This document shows positions 8,910-18,822 of a DNA stretch of 64,000 nt, in pieces. The notes below the pieces were generated by a model. It did not search any database, was not told where the DNA came from, and was given only the letters and a program-made list of their open reading frames with translations. The DNA is taken from positions 1 through 64,000 of the forward strand of contig JAPMOS010000153.1 of NCBI GenBank assembly GCA_027972325.1, in the 5' to 3' direction. Positions within the stretch are counted from its first letter, which is position 1. Each line of letters begins with the position of its first letter. The position numbers were made by a program, and so were the translations under genes. This DNA is from Paratrimastix pyriformis (taxonomy: Eukaryota > Preaxostyla > Paratrimastigidae).

Positions 8910-9908
8910 ATGTCTGACAGTGCATCTGAATCTGATGAGGATTTACAGTCTTTTGTCTCTTCATCGAGTGAAATATCTATACCTTACGGAGATGATGAAA
9001 ATAGTGAAGATTCTCAAAGTGCCAATGATGACGCCTCAACTGAATCAAATACTGATACTGATGAGTCTGATGATGACTCAAAAGATGAGTCTAAAGAAGA
9101 GCCTAAAGAAAAATCGTCGGATGAACTGATTGATAATATGGACTTCCTTCTTCGTAAAGACCAACTACACAATGAAATACCTGATGGTAAAATTGTGTTC
9201 AAGACAAAGGAACAAGTCGAAACTGAGCAAAAACTAATGCAACAGGCTGTAGAAGAATTTGAACAACAACAGGAACAAGCAAAACAAGCACTCAAAGCTC
9301 GTCCAAGAGCACCTCGCGCAATTCATTTCCCAAAGCCTCCAAAGAAACCTAAGAAGGCAAAGATATCACTCAAACGTGAAAACGATATCAATGAGCTGCT
9401 CCTACTGACTAATCAACTCGGTATGGACCAGGAAAAATACAATGTGGCATTCTTCGCTGCAATGTCTGATGATGAACTGATGCAATTCAAAATTGACCTC
9501 TTTAAAGTTGTCGATGCTAAAATGGATGAATCCTTTCACAGTAGCAAACATGTAACTGAAATGCTGCTAAAGACCGCTGATATAACTGAAAAGATCATGC
9601 CTAAATACCTTCATGGTTATCGTGACTCATTGGAATGTTCTCAAGAGGAGATTCAAAAATGCCTCGATGAAATGATTAAGAATGGTGATATGGAAGGCTT
9701 ATTAAAGTCTAAAATGATGCAACCTAAGTACCAATTGATAATGATTCTCGGTGGCAATTTACTCGGACAAGTGAGTTCTAACATAAAGGCAACCAAGTCT
9801 GTTGTGGTTAAGGCAAAAGAAACCCTCGACACGGTCCAAAAAAACTCACCCGCGTCACAAACTGTATTACCGCGTTCGGCTACATCGGAATCGGATGTCT
9901 TCTTCTAA
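8910..9908 (+). CDS. Hypothetical viral protein with acidic Ser/Asp-rich N-terminus
   Basis: 332 residues. The first 70 are highly acidic (SDSASESDEDLQSF, DTDESDDDSKDESKEE) and likely disordered. A Lys/Pro-rich stretch follows (KPPKKPKKAKISLKRE, about residues 143-160), then a folded helical domain (about 165-300). It ends in a Ser/Thr-rich tail. No catalytic motif seen. Acidic-then-basic layouts occur in virion core or transcription-associated proteins, but no function is assigned. It begins about 145 bp after the Tc1 transposon. Confidence 0.5.
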   Translation: MSDSASESDEDLQSFVSSSSEISIPYGDDENSEDSQSANDDASTESNTDTDESDDDSKDESKEEPKEKSSDELIDNMDFLLRKDQLHNEIPDGKIVFKTKEQVETEQKLMQQAVEEFEQQQEQAKQALKARPRAPRAIHFPKPPKKPKKAKISLKRENDINELLLLTNQLGMDQEKYNVAFFAAMSDDELMQFKIDLFKVVDAKMDESFHSSKHVTEMLLKTADITEKIMPKYLHGYRDSLECSQEEIQKCLDEMIKNGDMEGLLKSKMMQPKYQLIMILGGNLLGQVSSNIKATKSVVVKAKETLDTVQKNSPASQTVLPRSATSESDVFF

Positions 9909-9920
9909 TCACCACTAAGT

Positions 9921-10391
9921 ATGTCTTCTTCTCCTAATTCTTATTTGTCCCTAATTTTTTTATCCATGAATAGTATTAAATCATCCATGGCTACATCTGA
10001 CAGTAAATCTGCAATTGACCTAAAAGACATCACCATCAAATCAATCAGTGGTGTCTCATTGTATTGGCTTATCACTAAAACTCTGTCACTGCGGAGTGAT
10101 TATGCTGACTATCTAAATGTCGGGCTGGCTGGAGCTGGTGGACTTACAATTGTGGCTCCTATTCTACAAAATCTCCTCGATGGAAGAGACCTGATGGCTG
10201 GATTATCATTCGACTCAACCATGCTAAAGAATGCTCTCGTCGATGGTGGCATGTCAATGGCTGTGTATCTGGCTCTTCGTTTTGCATTCGGTTCAAAACT
10301 TGATGTGAGTCTGCTCAATCGTTATGTAGGTGTAATTTGCTCTGTAATTGGCGGTGACATGATTCGTCCTTACATCCTCTCTAAGCTATAA
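9921..10391 (+). CDS. Small multi-span membrane protein
   Basis: 156 residues if started at 9921; a start at 9989 (MATSDSKSAID, about 134 residues) is more likely because the preceding part is AT-rich leader-like sequence. At least three hydrophobic segments are visible (VGLAGAGGLTIVAPIL, SMAVYLALRFAFG, YVGVICSVIGGDMI), suggesting a small integral membrane protein. It starts 12 bp after the acidic protein gene ends and lies 64 bp before the fibre gene. Could be a virion inner-membrane protein; no family recognised. Confidence 0.5.
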   Translation: MSSSPNSYLSLIFLSMNSIKSSMATSDSKSAIDLKDITIKSISGVSLYWLITKTLSLRSDYADYLNVGLAGAGGLTIVAPILQNLLDGRDLMAGLSFDSTMLKNALVDGGMSMAVYLALRFAFGSKLDVSLLNRYVGVICSVIGGDMIRPYILSKL

Positions 10392-10427
10392 ACTTATCGT
10401 CAATCAACACCTTAATCTTTTCATGTT

Positions 10428-10455
10428 TTTGTATTTTTCTATTGCGGTTATATAG
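10428..10455 (+). promoter_or_regulatory. Late-type promoter motif before fibre gene
   Basis: TTGTATTTTTCT lies about 15-20 bp before the fibre ATG and resembles the GTATTTTTTT element before the capsid and 273-aa genes. Weaker match and shorter spacing than those two. Confidence 0.3.
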
Positions 10456-13428
10456 ATGGAACCACAAAAGAAAGTCATCTTTACTGACAGAATCTCTCTC
10501 GCTAACACTTTTGGTTATGATAGAGTCGCTGTCGAAACTCAGAATGAAAATCCTCTTGAACTTAGATGTGATGCCGCTCTAAAGAAGAATGTAACTATTG
10601 ATGGAGAAACTGTGTTAGGAAATAATCTTACAATCAATGGTGGAACTCATACAGTCAATGGTGAAACTACGTTTAATGGACTTGTTAAATTTAATAGTGA
10701 TGTCATCTTACCTTCTGCTCCTATTCCTGACATGTCAATTGGACAACTGTCTAATGTTGATGTCTCAACTGGACTTGTCGATAAACAAACACTACTTTAT
10801 GACGCTTCCACACAATGCTGGAAGAATTCAACTGCAAATGAATCAACCACTGCTAAATACAATACCATCACAGAAATGTCTGCCGGTAATGGCACTTCAG
10901 TGAATAATGTACTTATGGCTTCTGGAAAAGTCACTGCAACTAATGCACAAATCACCTCTTTTACCACCGCTGGATTGGTTCATTGTGACGCCTCTGGAAA
11001 TATGTCATCATCAACTTTGATAAATTCTGATATTACTGATGGCACAATTAATGATGCAAAACTAAACACAATTAGCACTGCTGGAAAAATAGCTAACTCT
11101 GCTACAACTGCTACTGATTCAAGTACTGCTTTAACTATTGTTCTTCGAAATGCAAGTGGTGACACTAAAGTAAACAATCTCTCTGCAAACACTGTATTAG
11201 CAAACTCCGTCAAATCAGTGACTTCTGGAAACTTAGACATCCAATCAAATGGTAATGTCAACATCGATATCGATAATGACAATAATGAAACGAGCAAAAC
11301 ATTCAATGTAACTACTAACAATGGCGCCTCGACATTATTCCAAGTGAATGATGCTGGTAAAATCATAATTCCTACAATGGCTTCATCCAATATAGTTCAT
11401 TCTACTGCAACTGGTGAATTGGCTGTCTCTAAAATAGTCTCAACTGATATCGTTGATGGAGCTGTGACTGATGCTAAAATAGCCTCTTTATCTATTCCTA
11501 ATGCTCCTTCAACCATTGTACAACGTGATGCTAATAGCAAAATATACTGTGCTACTGTGGTAGCTGATAAAGTGGCTCCAACTGGTGCAACATTGAGTGT
11601 TCCTGCTGCTATCTCATGCAATTCTATCACTTCTGGTGCTGTTCTATGCACTGGAACGCTAAAGACCACTATCACAGACGCTCCAATCCTCGGAACTGAC
11701 TCATCTGGATATGTTGTAACTGGTGCTTTTCCACTCGCTGTAACGGCTAACTCAATCACTACAAGCGGTGGCAACTTAATCGTCAATAATCCAATCGCTG
11801 TTGACAACATTATTCCTCTTAATACTTCTCTCAAAATTGGTAACTTCACTGTGAATTCAACTGACACCACATTCGAAAATGCTGATAACACTACGTTCAC
11901 AATCAAGTCAAAAGGCAACATCAAATACAATAGCGATTACAATGCTAATGACACTTCTCCAAATCATACATTCACTATTGGTGCTACTGATATGCTTTCC
12001 ATATATTCAAATAAACTTAAGACTGGATTTCCATTTGAATGTCCATTTATTGGCTCAAACACTGGCTCTCTCAAAATATCAATGTATCCTTATGGTAACA
12101 CAAACTGGGGCATTTATCAAGCAAGCTCTGGTGCAAATGCTGACTTCTCTGGTACTGGTTCTGCATGCGCCGGCTTTGATATGAACAATGCAATTCGATT
12201 CCGTGTCTATGACAGTTCTTCAACTGGAATAATCTTCGAAAACTCAAACAATGTATGCAACTTCTCTGCAAATGCTAACACTGGTACTTTCTGGACTCGT
12301 GGACTGCTGACGGCTGGTGGAAATTTGGCAAGCCCTAAAATCAGTTCACCTGCTTCTTCCGCAAATCTCGGGCTTAGAATTGGTTTCAATGGAACTGTTG
12401 ATAACGCCTGGGGCGCTTACATGTCTGCAACCACTTCATTTGACAATTCAACTGCATGCGTTGGAAATGATTTCTCTGGTCAAGCACTTCGACTTCGTGC
12501 ATATAACAATGCTAACTGCGGTATGATATTCGAAAATAGTGACAATGTCATGAACCTCTCATGCAATGCAAACAGTGGTAATCTTTGGCTACGTGGCATG
12601 GCAACACTGAATGGTGGCTTAAAACTACCTAACAACACCTCCGGATATCTATATAGTGATGCAAATGGTAATATCACCGCAACTACTGTAACTTCCACTT
12701 CTGCTCAGTCTCTCGCTGCTAATAGTGGCTCTTCCACTAATATCTCATCGTACAATAATCTCATTAACATTTCTGGTGATACTACAAGTTCATACTTTAA
12801 TGCAAATAATGCTAACTTTGGAGTTGTTCTTAACGTCGGAGGGGCTAACGTGATTAACTTTGGTAAAACTCGTGTGACTTCACCTGTCATATTAGCTACT
12901 GCTCAATCAACTGGTGATTCTCTACAAATGTATATCGATACTACTGGAAAAATACATGTTCCTACATCCTCAATTCGATACAAGGAAAACGTAATGGATA
13001 TGGCTGATACGTCATATTTATATAAGTTACGTCCCGTCAATTTCAATTACAAGGCTGATGAGAAAAAGGTCAAATGCTATGGTCTAATAGCTGAAGAATG
13101 TGTTGATGTATGTCCTGATTTAGTATATTACAAGGATGGCGCTGTTGAAGGTATTCGACAAGATCGTTTGCCTTTCATGATGCTCAATGAGATGAAAAAA
13201 CTAAAGGCACATTGTGATTCACTCACTGATGAAAACATGTCATTAAAAGCTCAAATAGAAACACTTAAAACTGCTGTAGCGGAAATCAGACAGATGATTT
13301 CTGTTACGTTCGAAACTACTCAACCTTCTTCAATTGATAATGGTAAAATGGCATTCTATCTCGCTGATGACTCAACACTGAAGGCTACATGGAAGATAAA
13401 CAATGTACGACAAGCTACCAATATTTAA
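10456..13428 (+). CDS. Fibre/tail-spike-like protein with C-terminal S74 chaperone domain
   Basis: 990 residues, fully open. Residues about 1-830 are Asn/Thr/Ser/Gly-rich with recurring short strands (for example NANTGTFWTRG and NANSGNLWLRG, and paired AWGAYMSATTSF-like blocks), as in trimeric beta-helical fibres. From about residue 836 it has an intramolecular chaperone/peptidase S74 domain: SSIRYKENVMDM holds the Ser and Lys-Glu-Asn signature, followed by YKLRPVNFNYK and YGLIAEE. In this family the domain trimerises the fibre and then cleaves itself off. A coiled coil (about 905-950, MLNEMKKLKAHCDSLTDEN) fits that. Likely the host-attachment fibre. S74 domains are best known in phage tail spikes and also occur in large eukaryotic viruses. 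Confidence 0.8.
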   Translation: MEPQKKVIFTDRISLANTFGYDRVAVETQNENPLELRCDAALKKNVTIDGETVLGNNLTINGGTHTVNGETTFNGLVKFNSDVILPSAPIPDMSIGQLSNVDVSTGLVDKQTLLYDASTQCWKNSTANESTTAKYNTITEMSAGNGTSVNNVLMASGKVTATNAQITSFTTAGLVHCDASGNMSSSTLINSDITDGTINDAKLNTISTAGKIANSATTATDSSTALTIVLRNASGDTKVNNLSANTVLANSVKSVTSGNLDIQSNGNVNIDIDNDNNETSKTFNVTTNNGASTLFQVNDAGKIIIPTMASSNIVHSTATGELAVSKIVSTDIVDGAVTDAKIASLSIPNAPSTIVQRDANSKIYCATVVADKVAPTGATLSVPAAISCNSITSGAVLCTGTLKTTITDAPILGTDSSGYVVTGAFPLAVTANSITTSGGNLIVNNPIAVDNIIPLNTSLKIGNFTVNSTDTTFENADNTTFTIKSKGNIKYNSDYNANDTSPNHTFTIGATDMLSIYSNKLKTGFPFECPFIGSNTGSLKISMYPYGNTNWGIYQASSGANADFSGTGSACAGFDMNNAIRFRVYDSSSTGIIFENSNNVCNFSANANTGTFWTRGLLTAGGNLASPKISSPASSANLGLRIGFNGTVDNAWGAYMSATTSFDNSTACVGNDFSGQALRLRAYNNANCGMIFENSDNVMNLSCNANSGNLWLRGMATLNGGLKLPNNTSGYLYSDANGNITATTVTSTSAQSLAANSGSSTNISSYNNLINISGDTTSSYFNANNANFGVVLNVGGANVINFGKTRVTSPVILATAQSTGDSLQMYIDTTGKIHVPTSSIRYKENVMDMADTSYLYKLRPVNFNYKADEKKVKCYGLIAEECVDVCPDLVYYKDGAVEGIRQDRLPFMMLNEMKKLKAHCDSLTDENMSLKAQIETLKTAVAEIRQMISVTFETTQPSSIDNGKMAFYLADDSTLKATWKINNVRQATNI

Positions 13429-14099
13429 GCAAAAAGAGACTTTGAATTGTCTGCTTTCTTCTTCCCTTCTTTCACTATAAGTAGCTGTTTGCATGAGGCT
13501 GAGATTCCATAATGCTGCTTATCATCAACCCATACTTTAAGTTGGACTATCATTTTAACTGTGCTCCCTGGATTGACGGCTTTCCGTAAATCCTCGTTTG
13601 TTTGTATTGTTGTGTCCTGTTTTACCTCACCATCTTCACCTTTTCGGAAGACACTCGGATACAGTGTATCTGCATATCCAACTGCTACTTTATAGTAGCT
13701 CGGAAACTTGTCATTATCACTCGTCTTGGCAAATGATTTGTATTGAAATTCATCTGGTTTGCCTTCATCAAAAGTACCATTCACTATGCTTTCAACATTG
13801 TTTTGACAGTACTTTTCGAGCTTGTCTATCATCTTCTTAAAGTCATCGCCTACATTCTCAACTGGTAACCTGATGGTTTTAGTGTTCTCGTAAAAGTTCA
13901 CTCCATAAGGTCCTAAGTCGATTTGTGGCGTCTGCACTAAGAGGTTACTACCATTATGTTCAATGTGACACATCTTCATCGTCTTCTCTTGCTTCCTGGA
14001 TGATTCAGATAAGGCTTCAATTGATAGCTTCTTAACTGTGAAATCGTTCGGAATGATCACGACTGGCATATCAGACTCAACAGATTGCTTGCTTGACAT
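13425..14099 (-). CDS. Putative viral ssDNA-binding-type protein (DUF5871-like?)
   Basis: 224 residues. The central segment KMCHIEHNGSNLLVQTPQID followed by LGPYGVNFYEN resembles a conserved nucleocytovirus protein family in which a similar YINYnG-LLvQTP-PYGv pattern occurs and which has been proposed to bind single-stranded DNA. I recall this pattern from family knowledge and could not align it. Beta-rich middle, Lys-rich C-terminus (VKEGKKKADNSK). It converges on the fibre gene with a 4-bp overlap. Its upstream region has AAGAAAAAATATT about 32 bp from the ATG. Moderate to low confidence in the function. Confidence 0.45.
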   Translation of the reverse strand: MSSKQSVESDMPVVIIPNDFTVKKLSIEALSESSRKQEKTMKMCHIEHNGSNLLVQTPQIDLGPYGVNFYENTKTIRLPVENVGDDFKKMIDKLEKYCQNNVESIVNGTFDEGKPDEFQYKSFAKTSDNDKFPSYYKVAVGYADTLYPSVFRKGEDGEVKQDTTIQTNEDLRKAVNPGSTVKMIVQLKVWVDDKQHYGISASCKQLLIVKEGKKKADNSKSLFA

Positions 14100-14985
14100 T
14101 ACCGGTTATTATATACTAACTATAGATAATATTTTTTCTTAAAATACCTTTACTGATTCATTGATTATAATTATCGTTCATTCTGATGAGTTATGTCTCA
14201 TTAGATCAACTGTAGCACATTGAATTATCATCTTAAAACACTCAGAGCTCAAATGATGAAACGCTGTTTTTTATCTCTTTGAAATAGAAGGTAAATCTGA
14301 TTGATTTCTCTTTCAATTCATGTCAAAGCTGAGTAAATTTTCGCTTTAAAGGGTCTTAAGCTGAAATCAAATTTCATATTGTTTTATCATTTTGTCATAC
14401 TTTTCCATTTTCTTAGAATCAATTATTTGAGCTGATTCAATCAAAAAGAATGCATTATTTACTAAAGATTGATGCATTATTTAATGATCACTTTTGAAAA
14501 GCACTTTTGTCACAATTTTATTTTGAATGAAGAGATAAGCTGTTTCTGATTGAATTCTCTTTCGTTTGATGCTTAAGATGATTGAATTGTTTGATTTGAC
14601 AAAAATGGCAAAATAATTTCTGGGACAAAAAATGGAAAAAAATTGAAAATGCATGGAGAATTCGCTTTTTGCCTCTAATTTCGTTTGTAGCTCGAATGAA
14701 TTGATGCTTAAATCATTCCAAGCTGATTAAAATAAAATGCTCGTTTTACTTAAAAAACATTGAGAAAAAAGATTTTGCTCTGAAGAATTCGATTTTTGCC
14801 TCAAATAACGTTTGTAGCTCGAGAAAATTAATGCTTAAATCATTCAAAGCTGATAAAATAAAATGCTCCTTTTCGATAAAAAATAATGAGAAAAAAAGAT
14901 TTTGTTCTGAAGAAATCGATTTTTGCCTCAAATAACAACGCAAGCGTGAAAAATTGTGTGTGAAAATCGATTGTCTCAGAACTCT
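14100..14985. other. AT-rich non-coding end region of block 1
   Basis: No gene is seen. The first 40 bp hold the promoter of the gene at 13425-14099. The rest is A/T-rich with many TTTGCC, AAAGCTGA and GAGAAAAAA words, and includes the tandem repeat listed separately. It may be the terminal region of the viral element, since GC-rich retroelement sequence starts just after it. Confidence 0.5.
14620..14940 (+). repeat. About 128-bp tandem repeat, roughly 2.5 copies
   Basis: The string TTCGmTTTTTGCCTC recurs at 14661, 14788 and 14915 (first base slightly varied), a period of 127-128 bp. Between them GTTTGTAGCTCGA, ATGCTTAAATCATTC and AAAATAAAATGCTC recur in the same order. The last unit is cut where the retroelement begins. 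Confidence 0.7.
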
Positions 14986-15163
14986 CCTTTTATAACTACT
15001 CCCGGTTCCTTGACCAAGGACCAGAACCGGGGGCACAGGTGGTTTCGCGCCGATGCAAAGGCGTCCACCGTCGGTTTCGTCCTGAGTTTCACCACCGCCC
15101 TGAAGAGGGCTGGGTGGAGCTGGTAATCTTCGGCGTCGACCCACCGCGAGAGCCTGTCCGCTC

Positions 15164-16813
15164 TCACGTTATGTGCTCTGTGGTGAGGGTGATCCGGTGT
15201 GTCTGGCAGAACTCCCAGAGTTTTCTCAACCGGGTGTTGAGCTGCTGACTCTGTGACTTGAGTCTGCCGACTGACCACACGACAGACGAATTGTCCGAGA
15301 ACCAAAGTACGGACTTGCCCGTGACCTGTTCCCGGAACAGGTGGAGTGACCTGATGCCCGCTTCCAATTCGAGCGGGTTTATCGAGCTGATGTCCTGCAG
15401 GTCCGTCACTCTCCACAACTCGTGTGCTGGGATGCCCTGCTCGATGCTCTGTGCCGGAGTCCTCAGCACTGCCCCCCAGCCCATCTCGGCTGCATCCGTG
15501 GTCAGGATCAGCTCTGCTGGTGGGGTCCGAAGTGGGGTGCTGGTGGGGTACTGTGCATGTTCCCACCACTCCAAGTCCCTGTGTGACTCCTCCGAAAGGG
15601 TCACCAGTGCATGCCACCCCCCCTGCGCCTTGATCGCCGTGGACAGGTCGATGTTCAGGTTGCGCAGGTACAAGCAGGCCGGGCGAATCGTCTCCCTGCA
15701 TGACGACATGAACCCGATCACCGCTGCCAATGATTTGGCTTTGATGGTGGTGCACTGTTGGGTGTTGTGCGCCATCTCTCTCACCTTCTGTGCCTTCTCG
15801 GGTGGGAGTGAGAGTGTCATCGCTCGAGTGTCGAGGACAAACCCCAGGATCAACCTCCATTTCCCGCCGGGCTTGGGCCGCCCAAAAATGGGAGATCTCA
15901 TCCCTTTGTCCGACCCCCCCTGGATCGTTTTCAGTGCCGATATCCCAAGGTACTCCTGGACCACCGCCTCCAAGCCCAGTTTCTCCTCCCCCACCAAGTG
16001 GTAAGGGTCCCGGGACCACGCCCCCGGGTTGGGTGGGGGTCCCTTGAACGGGATGTGAAACCCTTCCGATACCACCTGTGCCACTTCCCGAGGTGGTCTG
16101 AGGGCCAACCACTCCTCCCGGTGCCGAGCCAGCCTGCCTGCCAGTGGTCCCCGAGGTGGGTGCTGTGCCAGCAGCCGCAGTTTGGCCTGCTCCCGGTCCC
16201 ATTGAGGGTCCAGTCCGAGAAGGAAGGGGTCCCTCCCCCCCAGGGGTTGGGACTGTCCCTCCCCCCCGAGCTGAGCCCCCTTGGGCCGTGTTATGGGGTG
16301 AGGCAGAGTTTCCCCTGAGGGGTGGGGGTGAGTGGGTTCCCGAGTTGGGTGCCTGCCCTCCCGGGACTTGGCACCCTCCTCCGGTCCCGTGACGGGGTTG
16401 TGGGGGAGAGCGGGGACAAGACGGGGCGTAGAGGTGAGGGAGTGCATGACGGGTGGTGCAGGTGTGCTGGACAGACTGCTGCCGCCCTCCCTTGCTCTGG
16501 TCCCACTCCCGGGCCAGGTAGGTCTTGCCCTGCCATTTGATCTGGCCGTTTTGGGGGTTACTTTTATCGGCGCCACCCCCAGGGGCGCCTGGTTCCCCCC
16601 ACCCCCGCACCCGTACCGGAGGGGTGGTGGGGACGCGAGTCGCTGCCTCCGCCACTGAGGTGCATGAGCTTCACCGCCAACGCTAGCGGAACGTGTGAGT
16701 GGGTGTTTCCGGGACCCTGCCTCGCAGACCTCCCCGCGTGTCCCCGCATTGGGGAGTGTGACCGCCTCTGACTGTGTATCGGTCCGTCTCGGGTTCACAA
16801 ACCCCTCGCCCAA
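15164..16813 (-). pseudogene. DIRS-like RT/RNase H region, copy A1
   Basis: Open frame of about 549 residues. It contains the RT entry motif GRPKPGGKWRLIL and the RNase H region (TTDAAEMGWGAVL, WFSDNSSVVWSV), as in Ty3-like and DIRS reverse transcriptases. The N-terminal third is Pro/Gly-rich linker sequence. Much of it aligns by eye with the plus-strand copy at 24400-26307. The RT is less complete than in that copy; treated as a broken fossil. Confidence 0.65.
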
Positions 16814-17000
16814 GGTCGGCGGATCCTTCTCGCCGGTCTCTGTGTAGCCCCCACGTTCGGGACCTCCTTGGGTGACGCTCGCCCCGCTGAGGTGACGACG
16901 CTAACCTGGGGTGTGAGTTGCTGTTCCGAGTCCCCAACCTCGCAGACCTCCATGAGGGTTTCAGGTTTGCCCGACGAGATCGCCTCCGCATGTCCTTCCG

Positions 17001-18724
17001 TCAGCACCGTGTGCTGCCCCTCTTCGGGGTCTCTCCGGTGAGTGCCTGCCTCACCTGGGGTAATGTCCTCGCGCGGAGGGTTCCGGTGGGTAGTGTTCCC
17101 ATGCCGCGAGTCTCCCTGGGTGATGTTCCCTCCATCGACCCGTCAGAGCCTGGACTGGACCCCCAGGCCCGCCCCGACTGCCCCACGGGCTTTGTTGCCT
17201 TGTCCTGCTCTGAGTGTGAGAGTGACTGTGCGGTAGGGCTCATACAGACTGCCTCTCCGAGTGCTGGCGACGACGCCTGCGAGGGTGTGATCACCGGTGC
17301 TGATACGTCCGGTGCCGGTGGAACTGGTGCAGAAATTGTTTCCAGTTTAGCCACGGTTGTGCCGAGTGGAACACCACAAGGACTGGCTTCCCGGACCAAA
17401 GACTGATGAGTATCGAGTATTTCAGCATTGTGCGGTGCGAGTTGGTGAGCAGCAGACCCTTCACCTTTTTCTTCTTGTTGATTGTAACGTGTCTCTTGGC
17501 AAGACAACGCCACGGAGCGAGGAAAAGGAGGGGCTGCACCCGAATTGAATGCCAATGAGCCTTCTGTGACCCCAGTTGGTTGTGGGCTCTGTGATGATAA
17601 GGCCAACGAGGTTGGTCGAAAAGCGTGCGCCAACGGAGGACCCGAGGGCAGACAAAATTCTGGGGACAGAAAGTGGGTTTTCTTGCGCCGTCTTGACTTT
17701 GGAATAACCCAGAGGTAGTCCGTGCTGTTTGACTTGGTGTTTTTGGGAGTGCCCGTGTCCACACCCAGTGTGGCAGAGGAGGCCATGGGCAGACCCGGGT
17801 TTAGTGGCTTTTTCCTGGCCTCGGTGGCCGTCGTGGCTTTGTTCTTCAAAGCCTCCAGCTCGCTGGCCTCGATGATGCAGGCCTCGGGCATCTTCGTCCC
17901 GTCCTCCAGCCGGCACAGTGGGCGCCACTCGCTCCGGCGGAGGTCGCTAAGGGTCCTCGTCGTTTCCTTGAGGGCATCCAGAGCCAGGATGCCAAGGTTT
18001 CGAGCGGCCTCGAATGAGAGCTCAGACGGCGATGATGCCGTCGAAAGGTTGGCGAGTGCCACCAGAGTCTGTAGAGGGCGCATAGCGGAGAACACCCTGC
18101 TGTAGCCCGAGCCAGCGCACTGTCCCGTTGAGTCGCCGCCTTCCGCAGGTCTGGATCAATGAGGCGTAAGGCACTCACTGGTGGTGCAACTGCAGGATCG
18201 GCCTTGCCCTGGTCTCGAAAGTTGGGAAACGCGCGGCCGACGTGAACAACGCGAGCGAATTCCTCTTGTGTCGGTGCTTCGTGTTGAAGACGATTGAATT
18301 GCAGCCCCAGCATCTGCAAAGTCTGTGCTTCTCTTTCTGGTAAGGTTGGAGGAGTCACCACCTTTTTTGTAGGGGCCTCCTTCGCAAAGATGTCCGGTAA
18401 CTTGGCCGTTGGTTTGAAATAGATCTGTTGGAGAGTATCGAAGTAGTATTGTCCGACTTCCTCTTGATCTTGATCGCTTTCACCTTCTTTTTCTTCAGGA
18501 TTTGTTGCACCCAACAGAGAGCTGTCACCCTCCGCTCCAGTGTCGCCTTCAGGGTCAGGAGGTTGGGTTTGGGGGCCAGGGTTGGCCGGATGTTCAGGGT
18601 CAAGGGCGGGCCCCTGTTGCTGCTGGGTCTGTTGTTGTGGTGTTGCTTGTTGATCTGCTTGATCCATTCTTTGCCCAATAGGGATGCGTCTTGAAGCGTG
18701 CGAAACGCAAAGGGCAGGGTACAC
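17001..18724 (-). pseudogene. DIRS-like gag region, copy A1
   Basis: Starts near 18724 with a Gln-rich stretch (QQATPQQQTQQQQG) and an acidic, Pro-rich segment, then a helical core (QYYFDTLQQIYFKPTAKLPD and TLPEREAQTLQMLGLQFNRL) typical of retroelement gag proteins, followed by a Ser/Pro/Thr-rich tail. It lies immediately upstream of the RT region, as expected for gag. The frame is interrupted; broken fossil. Confidence 0.5.
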
Positions 18725-18822
18725 TATCCGTGTCAGCTGACATGGAATTTCTTTCTATTTGTGGTCAGTGCCGCTTTTTGCGTTGCCTGACGTGATGTCT
18801 ATTTTCCTGGGGGTTTGGGAAG
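18722..18822 (-). repeat. DIRS-like 5' leader plus end repeat, copy at 18722
   Basis: About 100 bp (CAGGGTACACTATCCGTGTC through CCTGGGGGTTTGGGAAGA on the plus strand) that recurs nearly unchanged at 21826-21927. It lies upstream of gag in the minus-strand element. The last part starts the end repeat seen again at 20846 and 28377. Confidence 0.7.

Larger units (their letters stand above)
1..14985. mobile_element. Endogenous nucleocytovirus-like element (block 1), left end outside window
   Basis: AT-rich block with closely packed genes on both strands, sharply different from the GC-rich retroelements that follow. The parts seen are a nucleocytovirus-type double-jelly-roll capsid protein, an FtsK/HerA-type packaging ATPase, a myristoylation-motif membrane protein, an S74-chaperone fibre and several unassigned proteins. 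No polymerase, helicase or integrase is visible in the shown part. The nearest known kinds would be small nucleocytovirus relatives or large Polinton-like viruses; which of these cannot be settled by eye. Treated as a fossil: it looks broken in about three places, one of them a DNA transposon insertion. Many genes remain open, so integration seems fairly recent. Confidence 0.75.
14986..18822 (-). mobile_element. DIRS-like retroelement piece A1 (gag-RT part), minus strand
   Basis: GC-rich sequence whose minus strand carries a gag-like region (17001-18724) and an RT/RNase H region (15164-16813), closely matching the plus-strand copy at 23459-26400. A 5' leader (18722-18802) and an end repeat (from 18803) lie upstream of gag. 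The piece ends at 14986 inside sequence that follows RNase H in the sister copy. No recombinase is present on this strand. The element is broken, with several breaks. DIRS-like because the sister copy joins the same RT to a tyrosine recombinase. Confidence 0.75.

Noticed and set aside
15258-16004. Plus-strand frames over 15000-17400 as separate genes
   Set aside because: They are antisense shadows of the DIRS RT/RNase H and gag regions.
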